Numbered from the stretch's first letter, positions 8,222-17,641 are shown. The stretch is 46,274 bases of DNA from Nostoc sp. WHI (GCF_015714725.1 NZ_WBKM01000265.1:1-46274), one strand, 5' to 3'. Numbers and translations are program-made. Notes: generated by a model from the sequence alone, not told the origin.

Positions 8222-8854
8222 TTAAGCAAACTGCTCTAAAATCCACGCAGCCTGAAAAAAGTCACGTTCACAAAACATCGCATAACGGTAGGTTGAATAC
8301 ACTCCAGAATTGGTAGTAGCATAATTGTCAACCAAATTTTCTAATTGTTGTGCCAATGGTTGAAAGTCTGCGCTGCTGTAAGTACGAATCCAGTCTGCAT
8401 ATTGATGATTAGGAATGCCATTATGAGCTAACTGTTCTCCCAAAAAGGCATAGAGACGCATACAGGGAGACATCGCCGCAGCTGTTAAACCGACATCTCC
8501 AGCCCAAGCAGTTGCTAACAAAAAGTCAGTGTAGCGGCGGGTAGCAGAACCAGGTTCCACAGAATGCAAATTGACTCCCCACTGGGAAGCATAGCCACTA
8601 TGCAGTCGCAGTTCTTCTAAAACTCCACTAGCTAAGTTATGAAATGTAGTGAAACCTAACCAGTCTGGTGCTTTAGCTGCGGCGATACTGTACGCACGGG
8701 CAAAAGCTTCTAAGAAAAAAGCATCCTGCCCTACGTAGTATGCAAATTTCACTTGCTCAAGACTACCATCGCCAATGCCTTGAACGAAAGGATGATCTAA
8801 GCAAGCTTTAGCTAAATCTTGATTTGCTGTCCACAATTCGTTGGATAAACTCAT
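8222..8854 (-). CDS. tenA: TenA family aminopyrimidine aminohydrolase / thiaminase II
   Basis: A 210-residue all-helical TenA-family protein. TenA hydrolyses aminopyrimidines derived from degraded thiamin so the pyrimidine can be reused for thiamin synthesis. Family landmarks are D44 in YYVGQDAFFLEAFARAY, a Cys at 131 (AAMSPCMRLY) in the position of the catalytic cysteine, and E196 in CERDFFQAAW near the C-terminus. This is the usual family length and the ATG start gives a normal N-terminus. No thi-box riboswitch is recognisable upstream and no other thiamin gene is adjacent, so it is probably a single-gene unit. Some members act on other substrates, so the precise reaction is inferred. Confidence 0.85.
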   Translation of the reverse strand: MSLSNELWTANQDLAKACLDHPFVQGIGDGSLEQVKFAYYVGQDAFFLEAFARAYSIAAAKAPDWLGFTTFHNLASGVLEELRLHSGYASQWGVNLHSVEPGSATRRYTDFLLATAWAGDVGLTAAAMSPCMRLYAFLGEQLAHNGIPNHQYADWIRTYSSADFQPLAQQLENLVDNYATTNSGVYSTYRYAMFCERDFFQAAWILEQFA

Positions 8855-8864
8855 TATTAATTTT

Positions 8865-8977
8865 GACGTTGCATAGTTGTGGGATGATTTTTATCACACA
8901 GAGGCGCCCAGACGCAGAGAGAATAAGGAGTTTTAGATTTCAATACATAACATTTCATCCCTTGATTCAGCAACGCC
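8865..8977. repeat. Dispersed palindromic repeat (copy 2)
   Basis: Ends in GACGTTGC and TTGATTCAGCAACGCC, matching the ends of the element at 4336-4470. The middle differs, carrying ACAGAGGCGCCCAGACGCAGAGA, a sequence type common in Nostocales intergenic DNA. It lies just upstream of tenA. Confidence 0.55.
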
Positions 8978-9048
8978 TTAATTTTTAGTCATTAGTCATT
9001 AGTTATTATCCTTCCTGTTCTTTCAACTCTCCCGTCAGAACTCAGCAC

Positions 9049-9843
9049 TTAAAAAGGTAGAAACTGGAGTAAGACTGAGCCAAGACTTCCTAAAAAGTCA
9101 AAGAAACTAGGGTTACCAGTGCTTACTTTCTCATTTACGGGTGTTTGTAGTTCTTGAATAAAAGCCTGGGCTGTTTGCGTTCCAGGGTTGTTGTTTTGGG
9201 ATGTAAACAATTTTTCAGCAACTTGGGCATCTTGAAACGCACTTTTTCTATCTAACATTTGGTAGCGGGCGACACCACGAGCTAAGTAAGCACCTGCATA
9301 TTCTGGTTGAATAGCGATCGCTTGATTAAAATAACTAATTGCTTGCTGTTGGTTGCCTTTTTGGGCTTCTGCTACACCCCAAGCATAGAAATCCTCTGGT
9401 GAAGCAATTTGTGATGGTATACCAATTGCACCTTGAAAGTTAGTACCATTTAGGTAAGCACCAGTTAATTCTGCATTTGTTAGATACGTATTTCTCAAAT
9501 CAGCACCCGCCAAATTTGCGCCACTAAACTTAGTCTCGCTCAGGTTAACACCAAATAAACTAGCACCGCTCAAGTTTGCACCCCGCAAATCTGCACCGCT
9601 CAAGTTTGCCCGACTGAGGTTTGCACTTGTGAGATTAGCACCGCTCAAATTGGCTCCAGATAAATCAGCCATTACTAAACCTGCACCCGTCAAATCACAG
9701 TTTTGACATTGTTTAGTTGCCAATAACTGTCTAACGTGTTCAGAATTTGCGGCTTGTACGGTTGTTGTCAAGCTGATTGTGGTTAAAAATGCGGCTGTGG
9801 CTAGGATGTGGATCTTCATATTTGCGTAATATTTCTTACTCAA
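9049..9843 (-). CDS. Secreted pentapeptide-repeat protein with TPR-like C-terminus
   Basis: A 264-residue protein with a signal peptide (hydrophobic ILATAAFLTTISLTTTVQAAN, about residues 12-33). It then has a CQNCDL motif, and about 18 pentapeptide repeats of the A(D/N)LSG type (about residues 50-140) that should form a right-handed quadrilateral beta-helix. The C-terminal half includes an AISYFNQAIAIQPEYAGAYLARGVARY segment (about 165-195), which reads as TPR helices. It is probably periplasmic or thylakoid-lumenal and probably a protein-binding scaffold. It shares its N-terminal plan with the gene at 39931-40386. No operon partner is visible. Confidence 0.8.
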   Translation of the reverse strand: MSKKYYANMKIHILATAAFLTTISLTTTVQAANSEHVRQLLATKQCQNCDLTGAGLVMADLSGANLSGANLTSANLSRANLSGADLRGANLSGASLFGVNLSETKFSGANLAGADLRNTYLTNAELTGAYLNGTNFQGAIGIPSQIASPEDFYAWGVAEAQKGNQQQAISYFNQAIAIQPEYAGAYLARGVARYQMLDRKSAFQDAQVAEKLFTSQNNNPGTQTAQAFIQELQTPVNEKVSTGNPSFFDFLGSLGSVLLQFLPF

Positions 9844-10180
9844 TATTAGACATGATCTGAGACTGATTTATATCTCAGCTTATGATATGAGCAATCTGAA
9901 CAGTTTGCCCTCTGTAGTTGCCGATATCACCTACAGCAGAATTCAGAAGTCAGAATTCAGAAGTAAAACAGGCTTTATATCTGGCTTTCAGAAGCAACCT
10001 CCGCGGAGCGTCTCTAAGAGTTGCAATCGCAAGTATTGGGATTGCTACTCTTTTCTACAAGAGGGTGCGCCGACATTGCACTTCTCTACCAGACGCTACC
10101 GCGAACGCTCTATAAAGCCCTTTGGCATGGCTGCGCCTAGCGCAATGACATTGTGTAAGACTACTTACACAACACCCAAT
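9844..10180. other. 337-bp intergenic region with dispersed repeats
   Basis: Holds a short direct repeat (CAGAATTCAGAAGT, about 9938-9965) and fragments of a Nostocales repeat rich in GCGGAGCGTCTCT, CAGACGCTACCGCGAACGC and GGCTGCGCC (about 9998-10140). An open frame of 131 codons crosses it on the plus strand but is repeat DNA that continues antisense into the next gene, so I do not call it. Confidence 0.5.
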
Positions 10181-11197
10181 TTAGCGAGAACTACCCTCCA
10201 ATCTGATATTGGAGTCCCAGGTGTAGAAGCCGATTTGGTCAGGAACCCTAGAAAATCTTCCTGTGCGATGGCCTCTAGATAATTCATTCAGTACCTTATT
10301 TTTGATTTCTCTAAGTTGCTCAGAATCTAGCTCACCGTAAATTCCGGCGATTACTTCAGCGACGCTAAAAACTCTACCGGGATTTTGTTCTAAAAGAGAG
10401 GTGAGGGCATCAATCAAGAATTGACCCTCAAAGGATTTGAGCATCGGTACTGTTTTTGGCTTTGGAGGTACAAAAGGTTTCTTGCTTTTGGCTCTGATCC
10501 TCTTAGAAGCACCATTGCTATTAGTTACCAAACTTAAATCCAGAGTATAACAACCTGGCTCTTCGGGAATAGTTACCCAGTAATTGCTTTCTCTGCCTTG
10601 GGTAAGGGAAGATTGAACCCTACCTTTAACTACCCTGAATAGACTGGAATCTAATTCTCCATAAAGCGATCGCACAATGAAATCAATATGACACACAGTG
10701 CCTATCTGCTCTTGCAATAGCTGTTTTATGGCTTCCATTCGAGAAAGAGCTTGATATTGGGGTAGCATTTGGATTTCTGCCACCTTCGTTGAACTATTGT
10801 TGTTCTCTGGGAATCTCTCTATATCTGGAAATGTAGTTGGAGTTTGAGTCTCTTTTGTATCAACAGCAGCAGAAAAAGAATTATCTATCTCAACGTTGTT
10901 TGAGTTGATGAATTCTGACTGTACAGACTTGACCAAGTTGATTTGGGAAATTTGGTCATGGGGTGATAAAAACGCCAGAGAGCCTTCCTGGGAAGCATTT
11001 GGGTTTTCATCAGCCGCCGTATTGACATTTGAAAAAGACCAGTTAGACAACAACGCTTCTACATGATCAAGCTGCGATCGCGCTTGCACAAATAGGCGTT
11101 CGTACTCTTCTGTGAGGCGAGCATAATAGTCTCGTAGTTCCAACAATGGCGTGAGAAAGGTACCCGGAGGTGGTTGTAATTGTTCTTTGGGAGTCAT
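10181..11197 (-). CDS. Conserved protein with duplicated C-terminal helical module
   Basis: A 338-residue protein that I cannot name. Residues about 10-50 form a charged helix (LLELRDYYARLTEEYERL) likely to be a coiled coil. About 50-145 are low-complexity and probably disordered. Two related modules follow: one around IDFIVRSLYGELDSSLFRVV...YWVTIPEEPGCYTLD, and one around VAEVIAGIYGELDSEQLREI...RFSRVPDQIGFYTWD. Each pairs a YGELDS helix with a closing strand ending in GCYT or GFYT, a layout that suggests winged-helix folds. A basic linker (RIRAKSKKPFVPPKPK) separates them. It starts 10 bp after the zinc-ribbon gene, so the two are likely an operon. DNA binding or regulation is inference only. 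Confidence 0.75.
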   Translation of the reverse strand: MTPKEQLQPPPGTFLTPLLELRDYYARLTEEYERLFVQARSQLDHVEALLSNWSFSNVNTAADENPNASQEGSLAFLSPHDQISQINLVKSVQSEFINSNNVEIDNSFSAAVDTKETQTPTTFPDIERFPENNNSSTKVAEIQMLPQYQALSRMEAIKQLLQEQIGTVCHIDFIVRSLYGELDSSLFRVVKGRVQSSLTQGRESNYWVTIPEEPGCYTLDLSLVTNSNGASKRIRAKSKKPFVPPKPKTVPMLKSFEGQFLIDALTSLLEQNPGRVFSVAEVIAGIYGELDSEQLREIKNKVLNELSRGHRTGRFSRVPDQIGFYTWDSNIRLEGSSR

Positions 11198-11207
11198 AAG
11201 GCTGCAA

Positions 11208-11453
11208 TTAATTTAAATTCATATCACTTTTATAAGACATTGCTCTGGGTTTTGCTTTGTGAGATGTCCTCTGGGATTTCTTAGACGCTTGGGGAGGGCG
11301 ACATCTCTCACAATATAATGGTCGAGGCCCGAAAGTCTCGCGTTTCGTAGCTTCGTTGCACTCTTTACAGACAAAGTTGAAAACACGAGTGTGAATCTGT
11401 CTTTTGTGCGCCTTGACAATATATTCCCTAACATCAATGAGTTTACTTGCCAT
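11208..11453 (-). CDS. Small zinc-ribbon protein, 81 aa
   Basis: An 81-residue basic protein. Two cysteine pairs, C29-x2-C32 (FVCKECNEA) and C48-x2-C51 (LYCERCRPP), form a likely four-cysteine zinc ribbon. The C-terminus is Lys/Arg/Ser-rich ([16 protein letters not shown]), suggesting nucleic acid binding. The ATG start at 11453 is the longest supported. The gene lies 10 bp upstream of the 338-residue gene and they are probably co-transcribed. Function unknown. Confidence 0.75.
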   Translation of the reverse strand: MASKLIDVREYIVKAHKRQIHTRVFNFVCKECNEATKRETFGPRPLYCERCRPPQASKKSQRTSHKAKPRAMSYKSDMNLN

Positions 11454-11972
11454 AATCAGGAATTTTGAATTGCTGTCATATCAATATAGCTATTCAAGCA
11501 AATGAAACTGCATCAGTGTGTGTTTATGTAGAAGTTTTATTCAAATCTGTGAATTTGATGCCAAGCACAAGATGTAGATATTCCTTGGCAGCATCTCAGG
11601 ACTTATGCAAACAATAGCCGAAAAGAATGATTTTCAGCTAGGGGAAATTCATGTAGACGCATACTCGTACCGAGAAGCAAGCTACGCGGAGCGTCTGTCT
11701 ACGACAGGCTGCGCGAACGTAGAGAAGCGCCTTCCCGCAGGGTATTGCCCCGACAGGGTGTGGTTTTGCGTAAGTCCTATGTAGGTAACTCAGCACAAAG
11801 AAACCTAAATATCTCAAGAAAATGCCCAATATTTAAGTCAATTATGTTTTAAAATTTACCCTGTAGATATAGGAATATCCTGAGTAAACTTGGTAAGTAT
11901 ACAAGTTAGAGTAGTAATCATTTCTTACTACAATCAAGATATTAACCTGGTAGTTGTACAAGCCTTTGTACT
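11454..11972. other. 519-bp intergenic region with one repeat element
   Basis: About 11645-11775 is a dispersed Nostocales repeat with the motifs GCTACGCGGAGCGTCTGTC, GACAGGCTGCGCGAACG and CTTCCCGCAGGGTATTG; related pieces occur at 9998-10140, 24920-24998 and 35010-35060. The remainder is AT-rich and probably holds the divergent promoters of the zinc-ribbon gene and the membrane protein gene. No other gene is seen. Confidence 0.55.
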
Positions 11973-12401
11973 ATGAATGTGGAATTTTTTAACAGGATTC
12001 CTTTGATGCCTTTAATATTACTTTGGCTGGCTTACACTCTGCTGGGATGGTATCTTGCCGCTAATCATATTATTTGGTTGGTGGGAGCTTTTGTCGCGGC
12101 TATGGTCATAGCTGTAGTGCGGAAGAGTATTTCTTGGTTAGAGCGTTTAGTTGAATTTGGCTCTAAAACCTTAGTTGTAATATTATTTTTAAGTATATCA
12201 ATTGCTTTAGTAGCAACTTGGTCAATATTATTCAAGTTATTTCTTATACCCTTAGCAACTACGCTCTTAGCTGATTTGGAAATGCGCTTTTCTGGTTATA
12301 ATAAACTAGATTCATTTTGGATTTTAACAGTCCTAGCGATATTGGGTTTGATAGTGGGTGAAGTAATAGACATTCTACTTTTTCCCAGTAGTAGATACTA
12401 A
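11973..12401 (+). CDS. Small membrane protein with four predicted helices
   Basis: A 142-residue hydrophobic protein with about four membrane segments: LILLWLAYTLLGWYLA (about 12-27), IIWLVGAFVAAMVIAVV (about 32-48), TLVVILFLSISIALVATW (about 68-85, with more hydrophobic sequence after it) and FWILTVLAILGLIVGEVI (about 119-136). I do not recognise the family. The ATG at 11973 has only a weak ribosome site; a start at 12006 (MPLILL) is possible and would lose 11 residues. It stands alone between two long intergenic stretches. Confidence 0.65.
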   Translation: MNVEFFNRIPLMPLILLWLAYTLLGWYLAANHIIWLVGAFVAAMVIAVVRKSISWLERLVEFGSKTLVVILFLSISIALVATWSILFKLFLIPLATTLLADLEMRFSGYNKLDSFWILTVLAILGLIVGEVIDILLFPSSRY

Positions 12402-12996
12402 TACCGATTACCTGCAAGGGTGCATAGAAGAAGGGGGTTAAGTTCCTTGTCTCATCAATTTGATTTTGTGCAGTTGAGTAAAAAGACGGATGTATTATTT
12501 ATATCTAAAACTCTTGGGCGATCGCCCTCTCTAGCTGCTTGATGAAAGAAAGCATGATTACCCGTGATTAGTCAATCATTCTCTAGGTTACTAAAAACCC
12601 CACCGATGGGAGACGTTTTACTGAGTCAGATTTTATATCTTATTGAAAGAATTAAGACAAGCTAACAATATAAATACTTCTAAATGTTGTCTAGCAAAAA
12701 AATTTGGGGCGATCGCTGTAGTAAAGTTAACGAGATGAATATTACGGTTTGAAAACATATCACTGGTGACTGTCACTTTCTCGTCACATTTATTTTTAAC
12801 TATTGAGGTATAGGTAAAACAGTGATTCAAATTAGCCTTCCTGAAAGACCACTTATTCGGCTGATGACCCCCAAATCAAAAAGGTCATGTTGAATCATAA
12901 GTTCCAAAATCCTGAGTACATACAAGATTCCTCTGTTGAAGCAAAGACTATGAAACAAAGCGAACAGTCCCCACTCAACACTAATAAGGAACTAAC
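12402..12996. other. 595-bp intergenic region, no gene seen
   Basis: Contains two HIP1-like octamers and scattered short frames. A 65-codon minus-strand frame (12633-12830) has no recognisable features and is not called. The last ~30 bp contain AAGGAACTAAC before the GTG start of the permease, a weak ribosome site. Confidence 0.45.
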
Positions 12997-14355
12997 GTGA
13001 GTAGACGTAAAGACTACAGTTTGCTTGAGGAGACAGCATCGACTGAAGTAGCAGCACCTAAACCATCGCTGACATTATCAGACGCAGTGGCTCTTATTGT
13101 TGGCGTTGTCATCGGCGCGGGGATTTTTCAAACCCCGGCTTTAGTGGCAGCTCAAGCAGGTAGTGATATTGGTGTATTGCTTTTTTGGTTAATTGGTGGT
13201 GTAGTGTCTTTGGTAGGAGCGCTGTGCTATGCAGAGTTGGCAACTGTCTATCCTAATGTTGGAGGTACGTACTATTATTTGAAACGTGCGTTCGGGCGGG
13301 GAGTCGCCTTTTTATTTGCCTGGGCGCGGATGGCAGTGATTCAAACTGGTTCCATTGCTCTTTTGGCATTTGTTTTTGGCGATTATGTTTCTCAAATATG
13401 GCGACTAGGCACGTTTTCGTCTTCTGTTTATGCAGCCGTGGCGATCGCACTTTTAACTGCTTTGAACATCATTGGTTTGCAGCAGGGTAAGTGGACGCAA
13501 AACTTGCTGAGTGCTGCAAAAGTTCTAGGTTTGTTGCTGGTAGTAATTCTTGGACTTACCGCCATTCCTAATTCTGCCGCCCCTGTAGAATCTGCCTCAT
13601 CAGGAACGTGGGGACTAGCGATGGTGTTTGTGCTACTGTCTTACGGCGGTTGGAATGAGGCGGCTTACATCTCCGCAGAAATTCAAGATGGCCGACGTAA
13701 TATTGTCCGATCGCTAATTTGGAGTATTGGCATCATCACCGCCATTTATTTGCTGATCAATCTGGCTTATCTGCGGGGACTGGGATTAGTAAACATGGCA
13801 CAGTCAGAAGCAGTAGCGGCAGACTTAATGCGCTCTATTTGGGGCGCACCGGGAGCCTTGTTTATCAGTGTACTGATTGCGATCGCTACTTTGGGAGCAA
13901 CCAACGCCACAATCTTTACCGGAGCGCGTACCAATTACGCCCTGGCACAGGATTTTTCGGTATTTGGTTTTATGCGACGCTGGCAAAAAGATTCTAGTAG
14001 TCCTACTCAAGCCTTATTGTTGCAAGCAGCGATCGCCTTAGCACTGGTTTTTTTAGGCACGCTCACCCGCAAAGGCTTTCAAACAATGGTGGATTACACC
14101 GCCCCTGTTTTTTGGTTCTTCTTTTTGCTTTCAGGCATATCACTGCTGGTATTGCGAATCCGCGAACCCAACATAGTCCGCCCATTTCGAGTGCCATTTT
14201 ATCCTTTCACACCATTGCTCTTTTGCGCCGTCTGCGGTTATTTACTCTACTCCAGCTTGGTTTATACAGGCGTGGGAGCAATTGCAGGTGTTTTAGTTGT
14301 GGCAGCAGGTATCCCCCTGTTGTTCTGGAATAACTACCGCCAAGGTAGGACGTGA
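12997..14355 (+). CDS. APC family amino acid permease
   Basis: A 452-residue integral membrane transporter with about 12 hydrophobic segments, the usual APC number. The first helix carries the family signature VALIVGVVIGAGIFQTPALVAA (about residues 31-52), with the unwound GAGIF motif that contacts the substrate amino group. Later segments such as GGWNEAAYISAEIQDGRRNI (about 217-236) are also typical. It likely exchanges or imports amino acids across the plasma membrane; specificity cannot be inferred. Translation starts at GTG (VSRRKDYSLLEE). It is 66 bp upstream of the lipoprotein methyltransferase on the same strand and may be co-transcribed with it. Confidence 0.88.
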   Translation: MSRRKDYSLLEETASTEVAAPKPSLTLSDAVALIVGVVIGAGIFQTPALVAAQAGSDIGVLLFWLIGGVVSLVGALCYAELATVYPNVGGTYYYLKRAFGRGVAFLFAWARMAVIQTGSIALLAFVFGDYVSQIWRLGTFSSSVYAAVAIALLTALNIIGLQQGKWTQNLLSAAKVLGLLLVVILGLTAIPNSAAPVESASSGTWGLAMVFVLLSYGGWNEAAYISAEIQDGRRNIVRSLIWSIGIITAIYLLINLAYLRGLGLVNMAQSEAVAADLMRSIWGAPGALFISVLIAIATLGATNATIFTGARTNYALAQDFSVFGFMRRWQKDSSSPTQALLLQAAIALALVFLGTLTRKGFQTMVDYTAPVFWFFFLLSGISLLVLRIREPNIVRPFRVPFYPFTPLLFCAVCGYLLYSSLVYTGVGAIAGVLVVAAGIPLLFWNNYRQGRT

Positions 14356-14421
14356 GATCAGGGAGACAAGAAGAACAACCAATGCCCAATACCCGATAAC
14401 TATTGACAAAGGAGAAAATTT

Positions 14422-15093
14422 ATGAACTTCAAAAAAATTCTGTTTTTACTGGTTACAGGGGTTAGTATTACCAGCTTGGGAATTGCTGGGTGTACGGCGC
14501 AAGAGCAAGACTTGCAAGCCGGGACACAACCTTCAACTCTGACGGCTCAGACTGAAACGGCTCAGACTGAAACCGCAACTCCTACAACTACGCCTACAAC
14601 TCAACCCCAAGAACGCCCTGGCGATGTTCCTTACGTGCCAACACCACAGCCAGTTGTGGATGCAATGTTAAAAGTGGCAAAAGTAGGTAAGAATGATGTG
14701 CTTTACGATCTTGGTAGCGGTGACGGGCGAATTGTGAATACTGCGGCACAAAAGTTTGGTACGCGTGGTGTAGGTATAGATATTAACCCCGAACGCATAG
14801 AAGAAGCTAATGAGAATGCCAAGAAGGCAGGAGTAACCGATCGCGTGCGGTTTGTCCAGCAAGATTTGTTCAAGACTGATTTTAGTGAAGCAACAGTAGT
14901 TACACTTTACCTTCTACCCGAAATCAACCTCCAACTCCGTCCCAAGTTATTGAAAGAACTCAAACCTGGTACTCGTATTGTCTCCCACGCCTTCGATATG
15001 GGCGATTGGAAACCACAGCAGACGTTGAATGTAGAGGGCAAAACTGTTTACTACTGGGTGGTTCCTGAACAAGTGCCAGCGAATTTGCGCTAG
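14422..15093 (+). CDS. Lipoprotein-type SAM-dependent methyltransferase
   Basis: A 223-residue protein. The N-terminus has Lys residues, a hydrophobic core and a lipobox IAGC (C24), so it should be exported and lipid-anchored. A Thr/Pro/Gln-rich linker (about 30-65) includes a tandem duplicated TAQTE unit. The remainder is a class I methyltransferase fold: VLYDLGSGDGRIV (93-105, motif I), an acidic residue at D120 (GIDINPERIEEA), and QQDLF with D148. The nearest family I recognise is the short DOT1-like or generic class I methyltransferases of cyanobacteria. The puzzle is location, because SAM is cytoplasmic. A ribosome site AAAGGAGAAAA precedes the ATG. Substrate unknown. Confidence 0.75.
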   Translation: MNFKKILFLLVTGVSITSLGIAGCTAQEQDLQAGTQPSTLTAQTETAQTETATPTTTPTTQPQERPGDVPYVPTPQPVVDAMLKVAKVGKNDVLYDLGSGDGRIVNTAAQKFGTRGVGIDINPERIEEANENAKKAGVTDRVRFVQQDLFKTDFSEATVVTLYLLPEINLQLRPKLLKELKPGTRIVSHAFDMGDWKPQQTLNVEGKTVYYWVVPEQVPANLR

Positions 15094-15106
15094 GACTAAT
15101 ACCAAT

Positions 15107-15136
15107 TCGTAATTCGTAATTCGTAATTCGTAATTA
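15107..15136. repeat. 7-bp short tandem repeat (TAATTCG)n
   Basis: About four copies of the TAATTCG heptamer directly after the methyltransferase stop. The same heptamer appears inside cbiA at about 24903-24965. Confidence 0.8.
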
Positions 15137-15356
15137 AGAGGCATCAGATTCAAGTTGAGTTTCCATCTCTTGGATCTGTAGCCTGATTTTTGAGAATTAG
15201 TTTAAGAACTTAAAAATTCAAAATAATAAAATACCTATTTTTGAATTCCCTCCCTTGGGGGTTGACAATGCCAATTTTAGACTTTGAATTTAAGAAATAA
15301 TCCAAAATTGTTTGAAAGAAGTGTAAATTCAAGCAAAAGCAGCTTAGGGAGGAAAT

Positions 15357-16166
15357 ATGATAGGCTTAAAAGGTAAGAATGCCTTAATTACAGGTGCAAC
15401 GTCAGGCATCGGTCAGGCGATCGCCATTAGACTTGCTCAAGAGGGGTGCAACATTGCCATTAATTACCGTAAAGACCCTGAAGGTGGGGCAGAAACGGAA
15501 GAGATGGCATTGCAAAAAGCCTGCCAAAATGTCGAAAATTGTGGTGTAAAGTCGCTGCTCGTTCAAGGAGATGTTTCCCAAGAATCAGACATTGTTGAGA
15601 TGGTTAACACCGTGGTTGAAGAATTCGGCAGTGTAGATATTTTGGTCAACAATGCCGGCATTCAAGCAGATAGTCCATCCCACGAAGTTACCACAGCAGA
15701 CTTTGACCGCGTGATTGCCGTAAATCTCCGGGGTGCTTATCTCTGCGCTCGTGAAACTATTAAACACCTCCTGTCTCTGAATCGTCCCGGAGTGATAATT
15801 AATATTTCCAGCGTTCACGAAATTATTCCTCGACCGATGTACATTAGCTATTCCATCAGTAAAGGCGGTATGGAAAACCTGACCAAAACCTTAGCATTGG
15901 AATATGCCAGCCGAGGTATTCGTGTAAACGCTATTGCCCCCGGAGCTACGATGACACCAATAAATCAAGACTGGATAGATGATCCTGAAAAAAAGGCGAT
16001 GGTGGAAAGTCATATCCCAATGGGGCGTGCTGGCTCCTCGGAGGAGATGGCAGCCGCAGTAGCTTTTTTAGCTTCGGATGAAGCCGCCTACATCACCGGA
16101 CAAACACTGTTTATAGATGGTGGATTGACTCTGTATGCTGACTTCCGGGAAACCTGGTCAGCTTGA
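15357..16166 (+). CDS. SDR family oxidoreductase (glucose 1-dehydrogenase-like)
   Basis: A 269-residue classical short-chain dehydrogenase/reductase. The nucleotide site is TGATSGIGQAIA (12-23), followed by NNAG (98-101), the catalytic Ser near 151/152 and YSISK with Y165 and K169. PG followed by TMTP (195-202) is a typical post-motif. Overall the sequence looks closest to NAD(P)-dependent glucose 1-dehydrogenases, but SDR substrates are hard to predict. A strong ribosome site AGGGAGGAAAT precedes the ATG. The invertase gene follows 62 bp downstream on the same strand, consistent with a small sugar-use operon. Confidence 0.85.
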   Translation: MIGLKGKNALITGATSGIGQAIAIRLAQEGCNIAINYRKDPEGGAETEEMALQKACQNVENCGVKSLLVQGDVSQESDIVEMVNTVVEEFGSVDILVNNAGIQADSPSHEVTTADFDRVIAVNLRGAYLCARETIKHLLSLNRPGVIINISSVHEIIPRPMYISYSISKGGMENLTKTLALEYASRGIRVNAIAPGATMTPINQDWIDDPEKKAMVESHIPMGRAGSSEEMAAAVAFLASDEAAYITGQTLFIDGGLTLYADFRETWSA

Positions 16167-16228
16167 GGTAAGGCTGGCGTACTTTCCACAATTGAGCCGA
16201 TACATACCATTAGTGGAATTAAACGCCT

Positions 16229-17641
16229 ATGACTAGCGCCATCGATAATAGCAGTCTGCTGGAAGCAGAAGCCTGGCAACTTTTGGAAAAGTCCATAATT
16301 TATTACCAGGGTAAACCCATTGGTACTGTAGCCGCCCACGATCCAGAGTCGTCAGAGTCAGATGCACTTAATTATGACCAGTGCTTCCTCCGCGATTTTG
16401 TCCCTTCTGCTTTGGTGTTTCTCATGGACGGCAAAGCAGAAATTGTCCGCAACTTTTTAATAGAAACACTAAAATTACAAAGTCACGACAAGCAGATGGA
16501 TTGCTTTGAACCGGGAGCGGGGTTGATGCCTGCAAGTTTCAAAGTACATTCTAATGGAAATGAAGAATTTTTGGTCGCTGATTTTGGTGAGCAGGCGATC
16601 GCTCGCGTTCCCCCAGTTGATTCCTGTATGTGGTGGATTATTCTGCTACGGGCTTATGAAAAAGCGACAGGCGATTTAGACTTAGCACGTCAGCCAGATT
16701 TTCAAGCCGGAATTAAGCTAATTTTGGATCTTTGCCTGGTACATCGGTTTTCCCTGTACCCAACAATGTTAGTTCCTGATGGCTCGTTTATGATTGACCG
16801 TCGCATGGGAGTCTACGAACATCCTCTAGAAATTCAAGTGTTATTCTATGCGTCTCTCAGGGCTGCTAGCGAATTACTTTTACTAGATGCGGATGGCGAG
16901 AGTTATCTTGGCAGAGTCAATAGGCGATTGGGAGCTTTGAAATATCATATCCGCAACTATTACTGGCTAGACCTGAAGCGATTGGGGGAAATTTATCGTT
17001 ACAAGGGTAACGAATTTGGTAAAGAAATTGCCAATAAATTCAATATCCAATCAGAATCAATCCCTACTTGGTTGACCGAGTGGTTGCCCGAATCTGGAGG
17101 ATATTTAGCGGGAAATCTGGGGCCGGGACGGATGGATTTTCGCTTTTTTACTTTGGGAAATCTCATGTCAATCATCGCTTCCTTAGCAAGTGAAGCCGAA
17201 TCTCAAAGAATTATGAATTTGTTTGCCCAACGCTGGCAAGACTTGATTGGCTCTATGCCTGTTAAAATCTGCTTTCCAGCAATGGATGGTTTAGAGTGGA
17301 AAATTGTTACAGGATGTGACTCTAAAAACAGCCCTTGGTCTTATCACAACGGCGGTAACTGGCCAGTTTTACTGTGGTTCTTTACTGCTGCGGCGCTAAA
17401 AACAAATCGAACAGAACTTGCTCAAGCTGCGATCGCCATTGCCGAAAGGCGTTTATTTAAGGATAAATTCCCAGAATACTACGATGGGAATAATGGTCGT
17501 TTAATTGGCAAAGAAGCCAGAATTTGTCAAACTTGGAGCATTGCCGGATTCCTAGCAGCTAAACAGTTAGTCGCAAATCCAGAGTATTTAGAATTAATCA
17601 GCTTTCCAGAGGGTCTTGAAGGCCCAGGTTGTAGCATATAG
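16229..17641 (+). CDS. Neutral/alkaline invertase, glycoside hydrolase family 100
   Basis: A 470-residue GH100 enzyme that hydrolyses sucrose to glucose and fructose in the cytoplasm. Recognisable family blocks are [18 protein letters not shown] (about 48-65), [15 protein letters not shown] (about 131-145), [19 protein letters not shown] and [18 protein letters not shown] (about 370-387). Length matches cyanobacterial InvA/InvB. In heterocystous strains such invertases break down sucrose, including in heterocysts; here the upstream SDR dehydrogenase could act on the released glucose. I cannot tell InvA from InvB by eye, so no symbol is given. Confidence 0.9.
   Translation: MTSAIDNSSLLEAEAWQLLEKSIIYYQGKPIGTVAAHDPESSESDALNYDQCFLRDFVPSALVFLMDGKAEIVRNFLIETLKLQSHDKQMDCFEPGAGLMPASFKVHSNGNEEFLVADFGEQAIARVPPVDSCMWWIILLRAYEKATGDLDLARQPDFQAGIKLILDLCLVHRFSLYPTMLVPDGSFMIDRRMGVYEHPLEIQVLFYASLRAASELLLLDADGESYLGRVNRRLGALKYHIRNYYWLDLKRLGEIYRYKGNEFGKEIANKFNIQSESIPTWLTEWLPESGGYLAGNLGPGRMDFRFFTLGNLMSIIASLASEAESQRIMNLFAQRWQDLIGSMPVKICFPAMDGLEWKIVTGCDSKNSPWSYHNGGNWPVLLWFFTAAALKTNRTELAQAAIAIAERRLFKDKFPEYYDGNNGRLIGKEARICQTWSIAGFLAAKQLVANPEYLELISFPEGLEGPGCSI

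Noticed and set aside
9887..10282. 131-codon plus-strand frame
   Set aside because: It is built from dispersed repeat DNA and runs antisense into the 338-residue gene.
11219..11437. 72-codon frame overlapping the zinc-ribbon gene
   Set aside because: It is a shifted-frame shadow; the four-Cys frame is the supported one.
12633..12830. 65-codon minus-strand frame in the gap before the permease gene
   Set aside because: There is no ribosome site, no recognisable features, and the composition is like the surrounding intergenic DNA.
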